From: Dendrolimus kikuchii
Lineage: Eukaryota; Arthropoda; Insecta; Lepidoptera; Lasiocampidae
DNA: 64,000 nt
NCBI GenBank assembly: GCA_019925095.2
Contig: CM034389.1
Coordinates: 13,709,435 to 13,773,434, forward strand
Reading direction: 5' to 3'
A program made the translations under genes and the position numbers. The notes under the pieces were generated by a model. That model worked only from the letters and a program-made list of their open reading frames with translations. It was not told where the DNA came from and made no database searches. Shown piece by piece: positions 34,312 to 45,549 of the stretch (positions within the stretch are counted from its first letter, which is position 1; each line of letters starts with the position of its first letter).

Positions 34312-35596
34312 GGTTGGGGAAAAAGTTTCTTCGCATTTTATATAAAATATCAAAAGGTTTTTTTATAAAGTTTATTATTTACATTTGACTAAAGTATGTA
34401 GGTGCCATTTTGTTGGATAGCTTTTTGCCATCTTGTAGGTAGGGATGTGATCCCATTGCTATAAAAATTTTGGGGCTTCTGATCAAAAAACTGCGACAAG
34501 TGGTTTTGGTAGTCCTCTCGTGATGTTAACCTGACACTGCCTAAGGAATTCTGCAGAGACCGAAACAGGTGAAAATCTGAAGGTGCAAGGTTAGGACTAT
34601 ACGGTAGATGCATTAACACCTCCCAGCCAAACTCGCTTAATTTTTGCTGAGTGGCTAAAGATGTGTGAGGTCTAGCGTTATCATGGTGAAAAACCACACC
34701 CCTTCTGTTGATTAATTCCGGCCGCTTTCTCTCAACTTTTTGCTTCAATCCCATCAGTTGTTCGCAGTACAGTTCAGAATCGATAGTCCTGCCTGGCGGT
34801 AACAGCTCATAATGAATAATGCCCTTCCAATCCCACTATGCACACAGCATCACCTTTTGCGAGTTAACCCGGGTTTCGCCACAGTCTGTGAAACCTGACC
34901 GGCATTTGACTACGATCTTTTTCGCACGTTCTTGTCGTACGTTATCCACTTTTCATCACCAGTTATCAGCTTCTTCAAAAATGGTTCGGTTTCATTACGT
35001 CGTAATAAAGAATCACAAATGAGTACACGGTTCATTAGGTTTCTTTCAGTGAGCTCATGAGGCACCCAAATATCGAGCTTTTTTGTGTACCCAGTTTTTT
35101 TCAAATTCGCCAAAACCGTTTTGTGGTCAATTCCCAGTTCTCCAGCTACATCGTAACTACTAATATGCCGATGGTGCTCCACTTTTCCAAAAATGGCATC
35201 AATTTTGTCCGTAACAGGGCGACCAGAGCGACGTGCATCCTTGATATCAAAATTTCCGGATTTAAAACGCTTAAACCAAATTTCCGCTACTCTCACAGAT
35301 ACTGACTGCATTAAGTCCATAAACATCACAAATTTTTTTCGCGACTTGTGTTGCATTTTTACCTTTTTTGTAGTAAAATTTTAAAATGTTTCGAATTTCT
35401 TCATTAGACTCACTCATTTTAACAAGAATAAAAACAAATGAAAATCACATATTTTCCTAATTTGAATTTGGAATTGTCTTCTTTAAAATTAAAACTTTTT
35501 AATGGTACCAAAACCAGCCAGATACAAATGGTATAGCCAAAGAGTTCTTATTACAAGTTCATACATACTATATGTGAAAAGACTTTTTCCCCAACC
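34312..35596 (-). mobile_element. irritans-type mariner transposon, both TIRs, transposase broken
   Basis: The left terminus GGTTGGGGAAAAAGTTTCTT and the right terminus (read inward) GGTTGGGGAAAAAGTCTTTT are inverted repeats, each flanked by TA (34310-34311 and 35597-35598). The 1285-bp length is standard for mariner. It is a different subfamily from the two copies at 2-6 kb, as judged by TIR and transposase motifs. Confidence 0.95.
34389..35417 (-). pseudogene. irritans-type mariner transposase, disrupted
   Basis: The original ATG is at 35417 (MSESNEEIRNILKFYYKKGK, a start typical of this subfamily) and the stop at 34389, giving about 343 codons. Breaks: a 4-nt insertion near residue 37 (GCAGTCAGTATC), a Trp-to-TAG change just after VRKRS, and further frame loss with another nonsense codon in the 34755-34909 stretch. 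The domains are still readable: paired helix-turn-helix, WVPHELTERN, the first catalytic Asp in TGDEKW, the second in HHDNARPH and the third in LAPSDFHLF. The nearly invariant YSPDL reads YSPNL in this copy. Confidence 0.94.
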
Positions 35597-35598
35597 TA

Positions 35599-36225
35599 TT
35601 ATAAACAGACCTCTCAGTAAACAGTAAATATGTTCTTTTGTACGGCAGTAAAGTGACTTTTGTATGAGCAACATCAACATAAGCTGTATCTCATTAAGGC
35701 GAACGTACTACAATGTCATTAGCAGCATGTAGCAGATAAACTGCAAGAGAATCGACTATATAGCTGCTTTATCAGAATTTTAATGTAATCATTAAATATT
35801 TTGAGAAATAAATAATGTTAACTGACTTAACCTAACTCCAATGGTTGTATTTATCAAGGCTGTCAACGAATGCTTGTAATAGAGAAGAAAAATTAGGAGT
35901 GCGAGCTCCGGATTAAGCCACCGAAGTTTCAGATGCAACCACCATTTAATACTACGTTATTGATAATTCAATAGAACGTAGAATAAATGTATTATAATTT
36001 CAAAAAAATCGGTAAAGTAATGTATATAGTGGTCATAGTACAACATAAATGTTGTCTGAAAGAAATTGCTAACTGTTATTTGCTCGTTTGGTAACTGTTA
36101 TTTAACTGTAATAATTATAATGTTGTATAAATAAAGCTCACTAATTTAATAATTTAATTTAATAAATGTCATATAATAAAGCTCATTTATTTAATGATAT
36201 TATTATGTTATATAATTATTAGAGC
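35599..36225. other. AT-rich sequence, nothing recognised
   Basis: No splice-bounded frame or known repeat was identified. Confidence 0.4.
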
Positions 36226-36710
36226 CAAACGGTATTAGCACGTGATGATGGTAGGCGTCCTGACAGAATGACTCTAGCGCTCTGGCAACATGACAAGCCT
36301 TTGGTGTAGGATACGACCTGCGCGGACACATTGGCCGCATTCCATTTACCAAACCACGTCTAAATCAGCCGGTTCGGCGGCGGCAACGGCTGAATCACTG
36401 AAACGGCGCAAATATGCAACCCTCAGTGAGAGATATATTTGTCCCGTTGAAACACTTGGACCGTGGGGTCCTGAGGCCATAAGCCTCAACCAGAATTTGT
36501 CGAAACAACTCATTGACTCTTCAGGTGATCAGAGGGCTGGAGCCCACCTCGGCCAACGGATCAGTATAGCGATCCAGCGAGGAAACGTAGCCAGCCTTCT
36601 AGGCACCTTACCCACAGAAGACGGTGATGGCTCAGTATTCTACTTATAATCCTAAGGGACTATGGGTAGAATACAATATAAATAAGTTAAGTTTTCTTTT
36701 ATTGTATTAG
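36226..36710 (+). pseudogene. LINE ORF2 C-terminal domain (restriction-endonuclease-like fold candidate) plus 3' UTR
   Basis: A first frame reads RDDGRRPDRMTLALWQHDKP then LVWDTTCADTL, matching the 'G-RPD-MTL-PW--GK-L-WD-T--DT' signature found at the C-terminus of some invertebrate retroelement and orphan RT-associated proteins. After a frame shift near 36290 the reading continues AGSAAATAESLKRRKYATLS, VETLGPWGPEA and LGQRISIAIQRGNVASLLGT, which is the expected downstream part of the same domain. The frame breaks and absence of the polymerase region show a 5'-truncated fossil. The tail 'CAGTATTCTACTTATAATCC' matches a second fragment at 32.6 kb. Confidence 0.72.
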
Positions 36711-37717
36711 TTTATAAAGTCATGATGCATAATAGTACTTAATGAATTAGTAAACTCGGGATCCATTTCCTATATTTTCGTTTTATTAGGGCCCCCATTT
36801 GTGATTTTTTTCCTGAAATTGAAGAAGATATTCTGGCTTTACAAAAGCACCAGTCGAGTTCATCAATTCCTTTGAGAAAACTTTACGTCTGAGAGCCTTT
36901 ACGTCGATCAAAAGTCAGGCTTTTGGCTGCGGAAGTTGGCTTAATTCCGGAATGTCTTGATGTATTTATTTTCATATAATACCTACATACTAACATTAGA
37001 CATAGACACTTTGTTACAATCGTTTTATATTTACTCGCATGTATACGTATAAATGTGAGAGTGGGAGAGACTAATTTCCGAATAAATTAGGAACTTTATC
37101 GTTGCTGACTGTATCGAGCTTTTTTGCAATAAAAATAAATTATTTACGTTCGCGCGAGATTTGTACTTTATAATCATATCTTGTAGATTCTCCGTTCCAG
37201 AGAACTAGGCGGGTCAACGGTTATACCATAGATATTGTAAAGTGTGAATTTACATTACTTGATTTCTTGTGACAACAAACATTTTTGTTGATTCAAAATA
37301 GGAAACTGGAAGTAAGACTAGGTACATAAGATACTAGAAAGTAGACCAAGTACTCTTTACACACTTAAACATGTGTAACTAAGTATGTATTTATACCTAA
37401 TACAGCATCAGTGAAAGCATTTTAGCTGTGACTTTCATAACAAGTCAATATAAATTTTCTACTTACTGAAAGGCATTTCCGCGGATCTGTGGAAATGATC
37501 CGTCTCAGATGGTAAAAACAAACACTAGTTTTTATAAGGTAGGTTAATATTTTATTTTTGAGCTAACAGCTGTGTAGTCTTAGTAACTAAGTGACAAAGA
37601 TGGTAAAGAAGAGAAGATTGATAAGCCTCCACAGATGATTGATAATAAGATGACATAAAAAAAAAGAATCTTTTACATGCATGTAAATTGTACTGGTACA
37701 GTAAATATATATTTTAG
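36711..37717. other. AT-rich sequence, nothing recognised
   Basis: No supported exon, RNA gene or repeat family. Confidence 0.4.
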
Positions 37718-37940
37718 ACTAGCTGTGCCCGGGACTTCGTTCGCGTGGAACTTTTCGCGGAACCTTAAAAAAATTATAAAAACAGTAGCCTTACTCCTTA
37801 TAATATCAGCTATCTGCCAGTGAAAGTCCCGTCAAAATCGGTCCAGCCGTTTCAAAGATTAGCCGGAATGTCCAGAAAGATAGATAGAAAAAAAATCTAA
37901 AAATTGCATTTTCGGATCTTTCGTACCCCCTTATTTTTTT
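37718..37940 (-). repeat. Repeat F fragment (reverse orientation)
   Basis: 'ACTAGCTGTGCCCGGGACTT' and 'CGTTCGCGTGGAAC' followed by 'AAAATCGGTCCAGCCGTTTC' are the reversed end of a very common insect SINE/RTE-like repeat whose forward 3' end reads 'gaacgaagt-gcgg-agctagt', as at 42690-42708. Confidence 0.7.
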
Positions 37941-38493
37941 CACAATTTTATTTAGATATTACAAACAGACACCTTATTATTAGTTACCTGTACAGATGTT
38001 ATATAGATAAGTACCTACCAAACGACCCCGTTCAACTATCCAGTTGTCAGTTGGATCAAAGGAGACGTTTTAATCATCTTACAAAACGTCACAACCTCTT
38101 TAATTTTGCATGAGTGTAGTAATGAAGAGTAATAATGATGTCTAATTCTAACCAACTAGGCAGTTTATTGATTATTGCTTAAACGGTAACTAGAATTGTT
38201 TTATTATGATATTTTAAAATTAGCATGATGCAGCAAGGAATTTTCACGCTCCGTTATAATTATGTATCTGCTTTTAAAATTAATTTCAAAATACAAAAGT
38301 AATAATAAACATAATTTTCGTTTTTTTAGGGGGGTAGTTCAGGTAGTTCAGACAATAGGTGACATAAATATTTAAAGCGGAACGTACCAATCTTAAAAGT
38401 TTAATTTTTAAGTGGGTCTTATTTAAAATATAGACGGACAACACAATCAAAATTCAAAATTTTAACCGGCCATGGAAACTATTTGGTAAAGGG

Positions 38494-38562
38494 TATATAA
38501 AGTACGCGAGGCTTCTGAATAACAATCAGTTCCGCCAAGAAACAAATGAGATTATTGCCAAG
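38494..38562 (+). promoter_or_regulatory. Candidate TATA + initiator promoter with a tiny first exon
   Basis: TATATAAA at 38494 is followed 32-34 nt later by AATCAGTTCC, whose TCAGT (38526-38530) is the arthropod initiator. An ATG at 38547 (ATGAGATTATTGCCAAG) is followed by a donor-like AAG|GTGAGG at 38562/38563. The reading MRLLP fits the short first coding exon typical of insect secreted-protein genes. A second donor GAG|GTAAGT six bases later would include a stop codon. No downstream exon was found that fits, so the gene is unproven. Confidence 0.4.
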
Positions 38563-38569
38563 GTGAGGT

Positions 38570-38700
38570 AAGTGGCGGCTTCGATGGATGCACGGCCGCG
38601 ACAGCGCCGGCCAGCGGCCATTCAACCCAGCCGCGGCCTCGCTGTGCCGGTGCCAGGCCGCGACGTCCAGGACATCCATGCCATAGGATCCACCTTGAGT
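38570..38700. other. GC-rich block, unexplained
   Basis: Contains CACGGCCGCGACAGCGCCGG and 'CCAGCCGCGGCCTCGCTG'. The minus strand is open for 66 codons (38479-38679) but has no acceptor/donor logic that I can support. It could be first-intron regulatory sequence of the candidate promoter at 38494. Confidence 0.3.
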
Positions 38701-39388
38701 CTTCCTCGTTAACTTGGCAGTTCTAATCCAAGTATCTGCTGTATATTAATATTAAGTATTGTTCTTATATTAATGTCGGGCATCGGAGTACATGTTATCT
38801 ACATGTTCTCGAATTTAATATTTCTATATTTTATATTCTATAAATAATGAAAATAGGGTAGGTAGGTAGGTAGGACCTTTAGTATTTAGTACTCGAGTTG
38901 AATGATTTATAACATACTAAAGCTTCTGTTTAGTTCTATCAACTCCAATTTGATTTCAAATTGCAATCCACTTAGGAACTTAAACGCACTTTAAATGTTA
39001 ATGGACACGCACTGACCATAAAGAAGAACACGCCTTTATATTCACGTAAGGGGTCTTACCCCTATGAATGTCCTAATTTCTGCGTTAAATATTTTTTTAA
39101 GATACTACTTGCTAACTTTTAAACGCTAACATGTCATACAGTGTTTATATACTTACTTTGACTGAATGTGTGATTTAAATCTTCAGCTGGATCACCAAAA
39201 CAGCCACACGTTATTTATGTACATCATTAGTATACCTAGAGGCAATTTTTGCACTTAAACTGTACATAACGACATGACTGTCGGAGTTGTTATTTCTTAG
39301 AACACTTCACCACACTTTTGTTTTGAAAAGTTCACATTTTAAAGTTAAACATTTTTCCGAACTGATTCAATTGTCAGTATTTCACTTT

Positions 39389-39565
39389 AGAAATAGTACA
39401 ACAAGTGTTATAAACAAGGAGTTTCGCGAGCGCAAGTTGGATATGAGTGAGGAACAAAGTGCCACCTGCTCCGATTGCGAACACCGATTCTACTGCCGCC
39501 AGGCCAGCACACCGGCCGGCCGGTCCATAGCTGCGAGTCCCGCGTTCACAACTCCAGCTCACCAA
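39389..39565 (+). CDS. Candidate internal exon, unknown protein
   Basis: A GC-richer stretch in AT-rich DNA. After an acceptor-like TTTCACTTTAG it reads open and includes TTSVINKEFRERKLDMSEEQ, then SATCSDCEHRFYCRQ and a Pro/Ser/Thr-rich part (AGRSIAASPAFTTPAHQ), before a weak donor CACCAA|GTATCT. Four cysteines in a short space (TC-DC, YC) may bind metal, but I do not recognise a family. The surrounding open frame runs from 39287 to 39676. A chance ORF in GC-rich sequence is the main alternative. Confidence 0.28.
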
Positions 39566-39857
39566 GTATCTCCTAAACCAAATTATTTTCATAATACCTA
39601 TACATTGCGTGTCCATCGAACTAAATGTAGACAGCGTAGACTCACGTGCAGCAATGAATCTTATACATTAAATTGAACCGGCCTAACAACAGGCAGCTTA
39701 GTAGAGTTGCCGACGCGTGGGAGAGAAAAAGCTCGCACGTTGCGAGTATAGCAAGTTACAGTTAGCTCACTTTGAATGACTGCCATCTGTGTTTACATGA
39801 CAGCAAGTTTATTCGTGCCATCTATCAACAGAAGGTTAAGTTACGTGGTTCCTTAAG

Positions 39858-39903
39858 ATGGTCGTGTTAATGTATATTGTTGCTGCACTAGTTTTACTAA
39901 CTT
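39858..39903 (+). CDS. Candidate first coding exon (signal peptide)
   Basis: The ATG has good context (TTAAGATGG). The 15 residues MVVLMYIVAALVLLT form a hydrophobic core like a signal peptide or membrane anchor, and the exon ends at a strong donor CTT|GTAAGT. Many insect secreted and P450-type proteins begin with such a short exon. Without splicing the frame would continue about 23 codons to a TGA. No second exon could be assigned, so the identity is unknown. Confidence 0.33.
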
Positions 39904-41365
39904 GTAAGTTTTTTTCAGGACTTAATATAGATGTCTCTTTAGTCGTAGTACCTAGTTTTATCATTATAATACCGTGATGTAATTCCTAGATTAAAAGTTG
40001 ACCTATCTATATGAACTAAACAGTTATATTTTGAATATGTTCATAAAGACCGAAAGCATAGCATTTTGATTATATCGAAGCGTTTTTATTACAAACAAAA
40101 AAACCACGAAATAAAATATGATATTTAGCAATAATTTTCTAACCGTCATAGAATCTGATAATTTTGCTATTGATTAATTCACCTGACAGCCTGTGATTGT
40201 ACTTTATTGAAACCATTGTTATAAATGACTCATTACATCAATTCAATGTTTTTAATATTCCATGCGACAAACAAGCTTCTGACTCACTAACCATGGCGTT
40301 AACAAACGTGATAAAATTTTATACAAACTATATTTTTGGCCACCATTTCATATAAAATATGAATGTATGCCTCAATGAAGTATTACTAACACAACTACAA
40401 CTAGGAATGAAGTATTTCTACATCAAATATATAGACACATTTAAACTACGAAAAAATCCTTCATGGAGCTGCTTTAGTTTTTTTTTATGTGCAAAGATTA
40501 CCTTAAAAGTCGTATTCAGAATGAGATATTATTGATCTGTTAATCCTAAAAATAGTAACGATATATTCTATTATTTTATATTTTTTTAGGAAACTGCAAT
40601 AGTTCATGACAGAGACACAAAATAAAATCATAACCTTATAATAGCAATAATTATAAGCGATGAAAATGTAAATGTTAAGAAATTCATCATTCGAACTCTG
40701 TTAAGTGTTTTTCATTATTTCTCCATAGACATCTTTGTTATTCTATGATAATTCTACATTTGCGTAATATTGCATGTTACAATGTGTTAAAAGACTTACA
40801 CGAACAATGAAAAGACAATATCCTTTATGGTCCAGAAACTGCGTCCGGCCTAGATGTGCTTGGTATACGCCAGCGGTGAAAGTAAACCATTGTTATGCTA
40901 TGGTGACATACGCCTAACAAGGTGCACATAAGTGCATTACAAATACGTTATAAATAAGTAATAACTGCCTTCTGCAGGTACATGTTTTAACAATCTATTT
41001 TTGTGCATATTAGTCCTGGAATTCATGAATTTCAAATGATCAAAGATTAAAGCATGAATTTTTATTAAACTAGTGTATTCCCTGCGGCTACGCCGCGTGA
41101 AAAACCATAGATAGTAATAATCAAACTTTGTTCTCTGTGCCTTGCTTGAAAAAACCTTCCGATTGTTGCGTATATACTTCTTCTTCTTCCACGTCTAAAT
41201 GGTGCATAGTAAGACCCATCTCTGCAGCTAAGGCAAACAGAGTTCGTAATAGCTCTATGTTACTTACATAAAAACTTACTTAAGTTTTTATATATATAAA
41301 CCTTCAATGAAAATTTAAATTTATATAACTGATAGTGAAAATCGCTTAAAATCATACATTATGAA
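39904..41365. other. AT-rich sequence with a retroposon-end fragment
   Basis: 41068-41105 ('ACTAGTGTATTCCCTGCGG', 'CTACGCCGCGTG') is a reversed 3' end of repeat F type. The rest shows no supported feature. Confidence 0.4.
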
Positions 41366-41415
41366 CCTTTGACTATAACACATATATAGTATTGTATATA
41401 TGTTATAGTCGAAGG
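41366..41415. repeat. Hairpin with ~21-bp arms
   Basis: CCTTTGACTATAACACATAT on the left pairs with ATATATGTTATAGTCGAAGG on the right, with one or two mismatches around a short AT-rich loop. Noncoding. Confidence 0.7.
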
Positions 41416-42289
41416 TAGTCATATGCAGTCTCTTCCCGGAATGACTGGTTTGTCCTAGGTTTGACCAAGGCTTTTCGACAAAACCCGAAATAAATTCCAA
41501 TTTCGGCCTTTGATTAAAGTATTATTAGTGAAACCTAGAAGTACCTGACTTTTTAGTCAAATGTCGAACGTAAATAATGTATCGTGCTTTACCTAGTCGA
41601 TCCTAGAAGCGACTATGGCTCTGTCCAATGTCGATTCGTACTGCACTTGTTACATGTGTAATCACTGTATAAATTAGTCTCTTCTAAGTTAGACAAAAAT
41701 TAGATTAGTCAAAGGCAGAAAAAGTCATTTATTTGTACTTTAACTAAGAATTTATGTCAGACCTGAGGTTTGACTAGTCAAACCTAATAACGCATTACCC
41801 TGATCTGCGTGAAACAATCAATAACTATAACATTATCTCAGAAGTAGAAGTAGCTTAAGTAGTAGAATTCGCCACAAAGACAGGCAAAGGAATCTTAGTC
41901 CAAACAGCTAATTCTGATGTATAAGTCTTAGTATAGGAGCGCAGTTGTATTGTAGGCTACAACCGACGCCATTAAACAGAGTTCTTGTGAAAACACGAAA
42001 GGCCATATTTGATTATACACTTCACATTTCTCACAAAAATACAAATTACTACTCAAAATAGTTTTTGATAGTTAAATATCCTACAACAATTGTTCATTTT
42101 AGAGTCATTTTACAAATTTTTATAAATAAAACTGCACAGCACAGCGTTTCCTTTCAGTTACAGCCAACAACTCCAAAAAGTGGCTTAGGCTAAAAGCTCG
42201 TGAACTAATCTATCATTGTGAGGTTTTAAAGAATGTATTGTAACAGGTAAATAATTTTTAGACTTAAACACGTAACATAAACAAAGTTT
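41416..42289. other. AT-rich sequence, nothing recognised
   Basis: No splice-bounded frame or known repeat was identified. Confidence 0.35.
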
Positions 42290-42708
42290 CATTCATATCC
42301 TGTATATTCAATAGTTTCCAAAAAAGATGCTATCGCAGCGCCATCTTTTTGACTATTTTCGTCTATCTCACGGAAACGACGACATTATTGGGATAAAAGT
42401 ATCCTAAGTTACGCCCCGTGATATAAATTAGCTTCGTTTTGAATTTCATTTAAATCAGTTCAGTAGTTTTAGGTGATGCTCTAACAGACAGAAAAAAATC
42501 TAAAAAATGCATTTTTGGAATTTGCTGATCCGAATTAGCTTCCCTGATTTTTTTCACATTTTTAAACGCATTGTACAAACTCGAACCATTTTCAGATTTA
42601 TTATAGTAGATTTACTTGTATGTTCCATTTGATATTTTCAGGGTCAAAAGATATGAGTGTAAACCTCAACTGCCTCGCGAACGAAGTTGCGGCTGTAGCT
42701 AGTTTGTT
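42290..42708 (+). repeat. Repeat F, longer copy
   Basis: Blocks in order: 'CAGCGCCATCTTTTTGACT', 'GGGATAAAAGTATCCTAAG', 'TTTAAATCAGTTCAGTAG', 'CAGACAGAAAAAAATCTAAA' and the end 'GCGAACGAAGTTGCGGCTG' + TAGCTAGT. It matches the reversed fragment at 37718-37940. Noncoding retroposon. Confidence 0.75.
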
Positions 42709-45163
42709 TGTAAGAGTGCATAATTTTAAAGATGGATGACATAACGGTAGGCTGTCGACAGCCGATAGTGAATCTGTTCTTCATTCAAGTGGAACCGAGT
42801 GGTCGGTTCCCATGATGAAACTATATACTTTTGTATAGACTGAATCTGCCGCTACTTGAGTATATCAATTATCAGGAACACTGTTTAAATATGAAATTAA
42901 AATTCTTCAATGTGTTTAAATTTTTAACTAATCTGGTCTAACAATATCGAATAATTTATCTTATGAATTGTTTTGTTAATTAGATACCCATAGACGTGTA
43001 TATAAAGATACCTTATTTTTCGGCCGTGAAATTTGCACATACTACTTTTATGATCTTGAATATAATATTAAATTGACATAATTTACTTTAGCGTTTTATT
43101 AGCATGACTAAAAGGTAATTTGAACAATGCAAATACATATTTTGACTTTTTTATTAATAACAAAGAGCAGTTTTTAATTATTTCTTATTTAATGAGACTG
43201 CTTAAAAATAATGTAATATAAACGGTACTTTTATTTGAAATATTCACAACCTTATTTCAACTATTTTTATAAAAAGTAATTCGTATTCACAACTCAAACC
43301 AATTAATTACTACTCATAAATCAACTAGTTTCTACACATTTTTATCTCTTTTTACATTTAAAATAAGAAAAATATACCAATTACGCCAATAGGTATGCTG
43401 CAACAGAGAATCAGTAAAGTAAAAAGCGTGTTCTCACGGAAGCGTCGTCAACAGCAACAGTTGAATGCTTTTTCGCACGAATCACCAAGCGTAACACTTT
43501 AACTCTATGGTAATGGAAAACTCTAGTTTTACATGTAGGGTATCTGGATGGTAAATGTACAGTCGGGGTATGAAAACATTCGCCAGTTTTCAAATTGATT
43601 CATTTAATTTTTTAAACTAAGTCACAGAACAGACTATTCCACAGAAAATTATGTTTAACTGTTTAACAATAAAGTTTGAAATTACTTAGATCAAAGTTAT
43701 TTGATTTTCTATCTTGACTAAGAAGATTGTTTCTATATTTCATAAACGTACCGAAACGTAACATTTATTAAAATCTTGTCAGTACTGTTGTCTTACGTTC
43801 ATGCAAGCAAAAGTCGACTTTAAGGTGACGTACCGTTTCATACCGCGACTGTACTGTACAACAAAGTAACATAGTGACAGCACGACACAAGTTAGAAGTC
43901 TCATTCAACTTGAAGCCAGTTCCTATATTTTACTTTCATTCACCTGCTTTTATCATCGGGGTTAAATTTTGACAATACTTGTATGGAGCTTGTGTCAAGT
44001 TTTAACTAAGTCAAATACAACAGTTGGTAAGATATAGGAAGGGCCGTTAGTTTGTTTAATCTATCTACCGACAGTTGAGGAATTCTTTACAAATTTCATT
44101 TAGTGCAATGTCTATCAAAACAGCAAAATTCAGCAGAACTTAATTTGGTTAAAAACTTTTATTTTATCAAACCGCAAATATTTATCGAATTGACATAATT
44201 TACAAAACATAGGCGAGATAATGGTGAATTACGAACCAAATACCTCAATAAAAATAAGAAAAATCACAGGTTTTAATTTTTTTTCCATACTAATTTTTTT
44301 TTATTTAGAAACTGCTTTATTCAAAGTTAAAATCACATTTAAATGTATTGTCTATCTTGTGACGATGAATAATTACATATTGCAACAAATTTTTATAATT
44401 TTCTGAATTCTGAATACAAATATAGTATTAATAGTTTAGTACCACTTCCATTATTTTGTAATTGATGTCCTAAATTAAGCTTTCTTTTTGCTTTACATAC
44501 AAAACGTATATTTTTAATTATTATGACAATAGCTGATATAATTCCTCCGAAAACATTTAAAATCATCAAAAGTATATGTAAAGTATATATAATCGATGTT
44601 AAATTATTGATAAAGTCATTTCAGTTTGTAGTTTTCTCCATTTTCATGTACTCTGTTGTAATTTCGTGGCAAATCAAGAAACAAAAATCTGCAAGTCATA
44701 ATTCTGACCATTTTATGTTTCATCGTTTCTGTATACGTAATAAATATATCTTGCTAGAATCTTTCAGCACATTCATGAGATATTGCTTAAAGATTTGCGG
44801 AAAAGAAAATTAAATCAACTGACATGATGGTATTTTGGAGCTTGATAGATAGGAAAAGTTTTGAACAAAAAATATTGCATTAGGAACAAAAATTAAAAAC
44901 AAATATACGTGCTAGCAAGAAACTAAAAGCAGATCTAAATAATAATTTAGCATATCATATTCTTTATATTTATCGGATTTTTATTTAAAGGAGGATTTGG
45001 TTGCCAACCAGTGTTATTTTTCATGTAAATGTCAGTAGTTTATATTATTTATTACTCAATTCTTATTAGTACTTATAATTTTGAGGCACAGTTGGTTTGT
45101 CATTCGACATCAACAAATTTTTATTTCTTTTAAAGTATAACGTATTGAAAGGACCATAATCTT
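42709..45163. other. AT-rich sequence, no supported gene
   Basis: A 96-codon frame at 44523-44813 is Lys/Ile/Phe-rich as expected from AT-rich DNA and lacks splice context. A GC-richer stretch at 43425-43570 is open for 60 codons on the minus strand but not recognised. Confidence 0.35.
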
Positions 45164-45549
45164 CATATTAGATGGATCAACCAAATTGAATCAATTTACT
45201 GAAAGACAAGTGAAAGAATACGATATTTTTTTTATATTACTTAAGTTCAGTAGACAGTCAGAGGGCCCACCTGATGAGAAGCGGTTACCATCGCCTATGA
45301 ACATTTGCAACACCAAAGGTACTGCCAATTTACATACTGCCGCTCTCTAAAGAGAGACTGGAACCTGGCCACTAATGCCGCAAATCAACTCAAAGATGTT
45401 ATGGTGGCATATACTAGATCAGGGGTGGTAGCCATCCAAACGGACAAATGCTCTTCCGCTTTAACATTAAATTATTTAAGTTTTACTCTATGTAATTCAC
45501 TTTTATTGATTCATCTTAATTGAAGGATAGAAATTAACCGTCTATATCC
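45164..45549 (+). repeat. MITE C, copy 3, split by a repeat A insertion
   Basis: The left half CATATTAGATGGATCAACCA continues 'GAAAGAATACGATATT', and the right half 'ATTGATTCATCTTAATTGAA' ends 'AACCGTCTATATCC', matching both ends of the copy at 31612-31762. Repeat A copy 5 lies between them. Confidence 0.75.
45245..45456 (+). repeat. Repeat A, copy 5, nested in MITE C
   Basis: 'TCAGAGGGCCCACCTGATGA', 'AAGCGGTTACCATCGCC', 'ACATTTGCAACACCAAAGG' and 'AGGGGTGGTAGCCATCC' are repeat A landmarks; its distal end is missing. Confidence 0.82.

Noticed and set aside
44523..44813. 96-codon frame, hydrophobic stretches, first thought of as a chemoreceptor fragment
   Set aside because: Composition (Lys, Ile, Phe) is what AT-rich DNA gives; no receptor motif, no acceptor or donor at sensible places.
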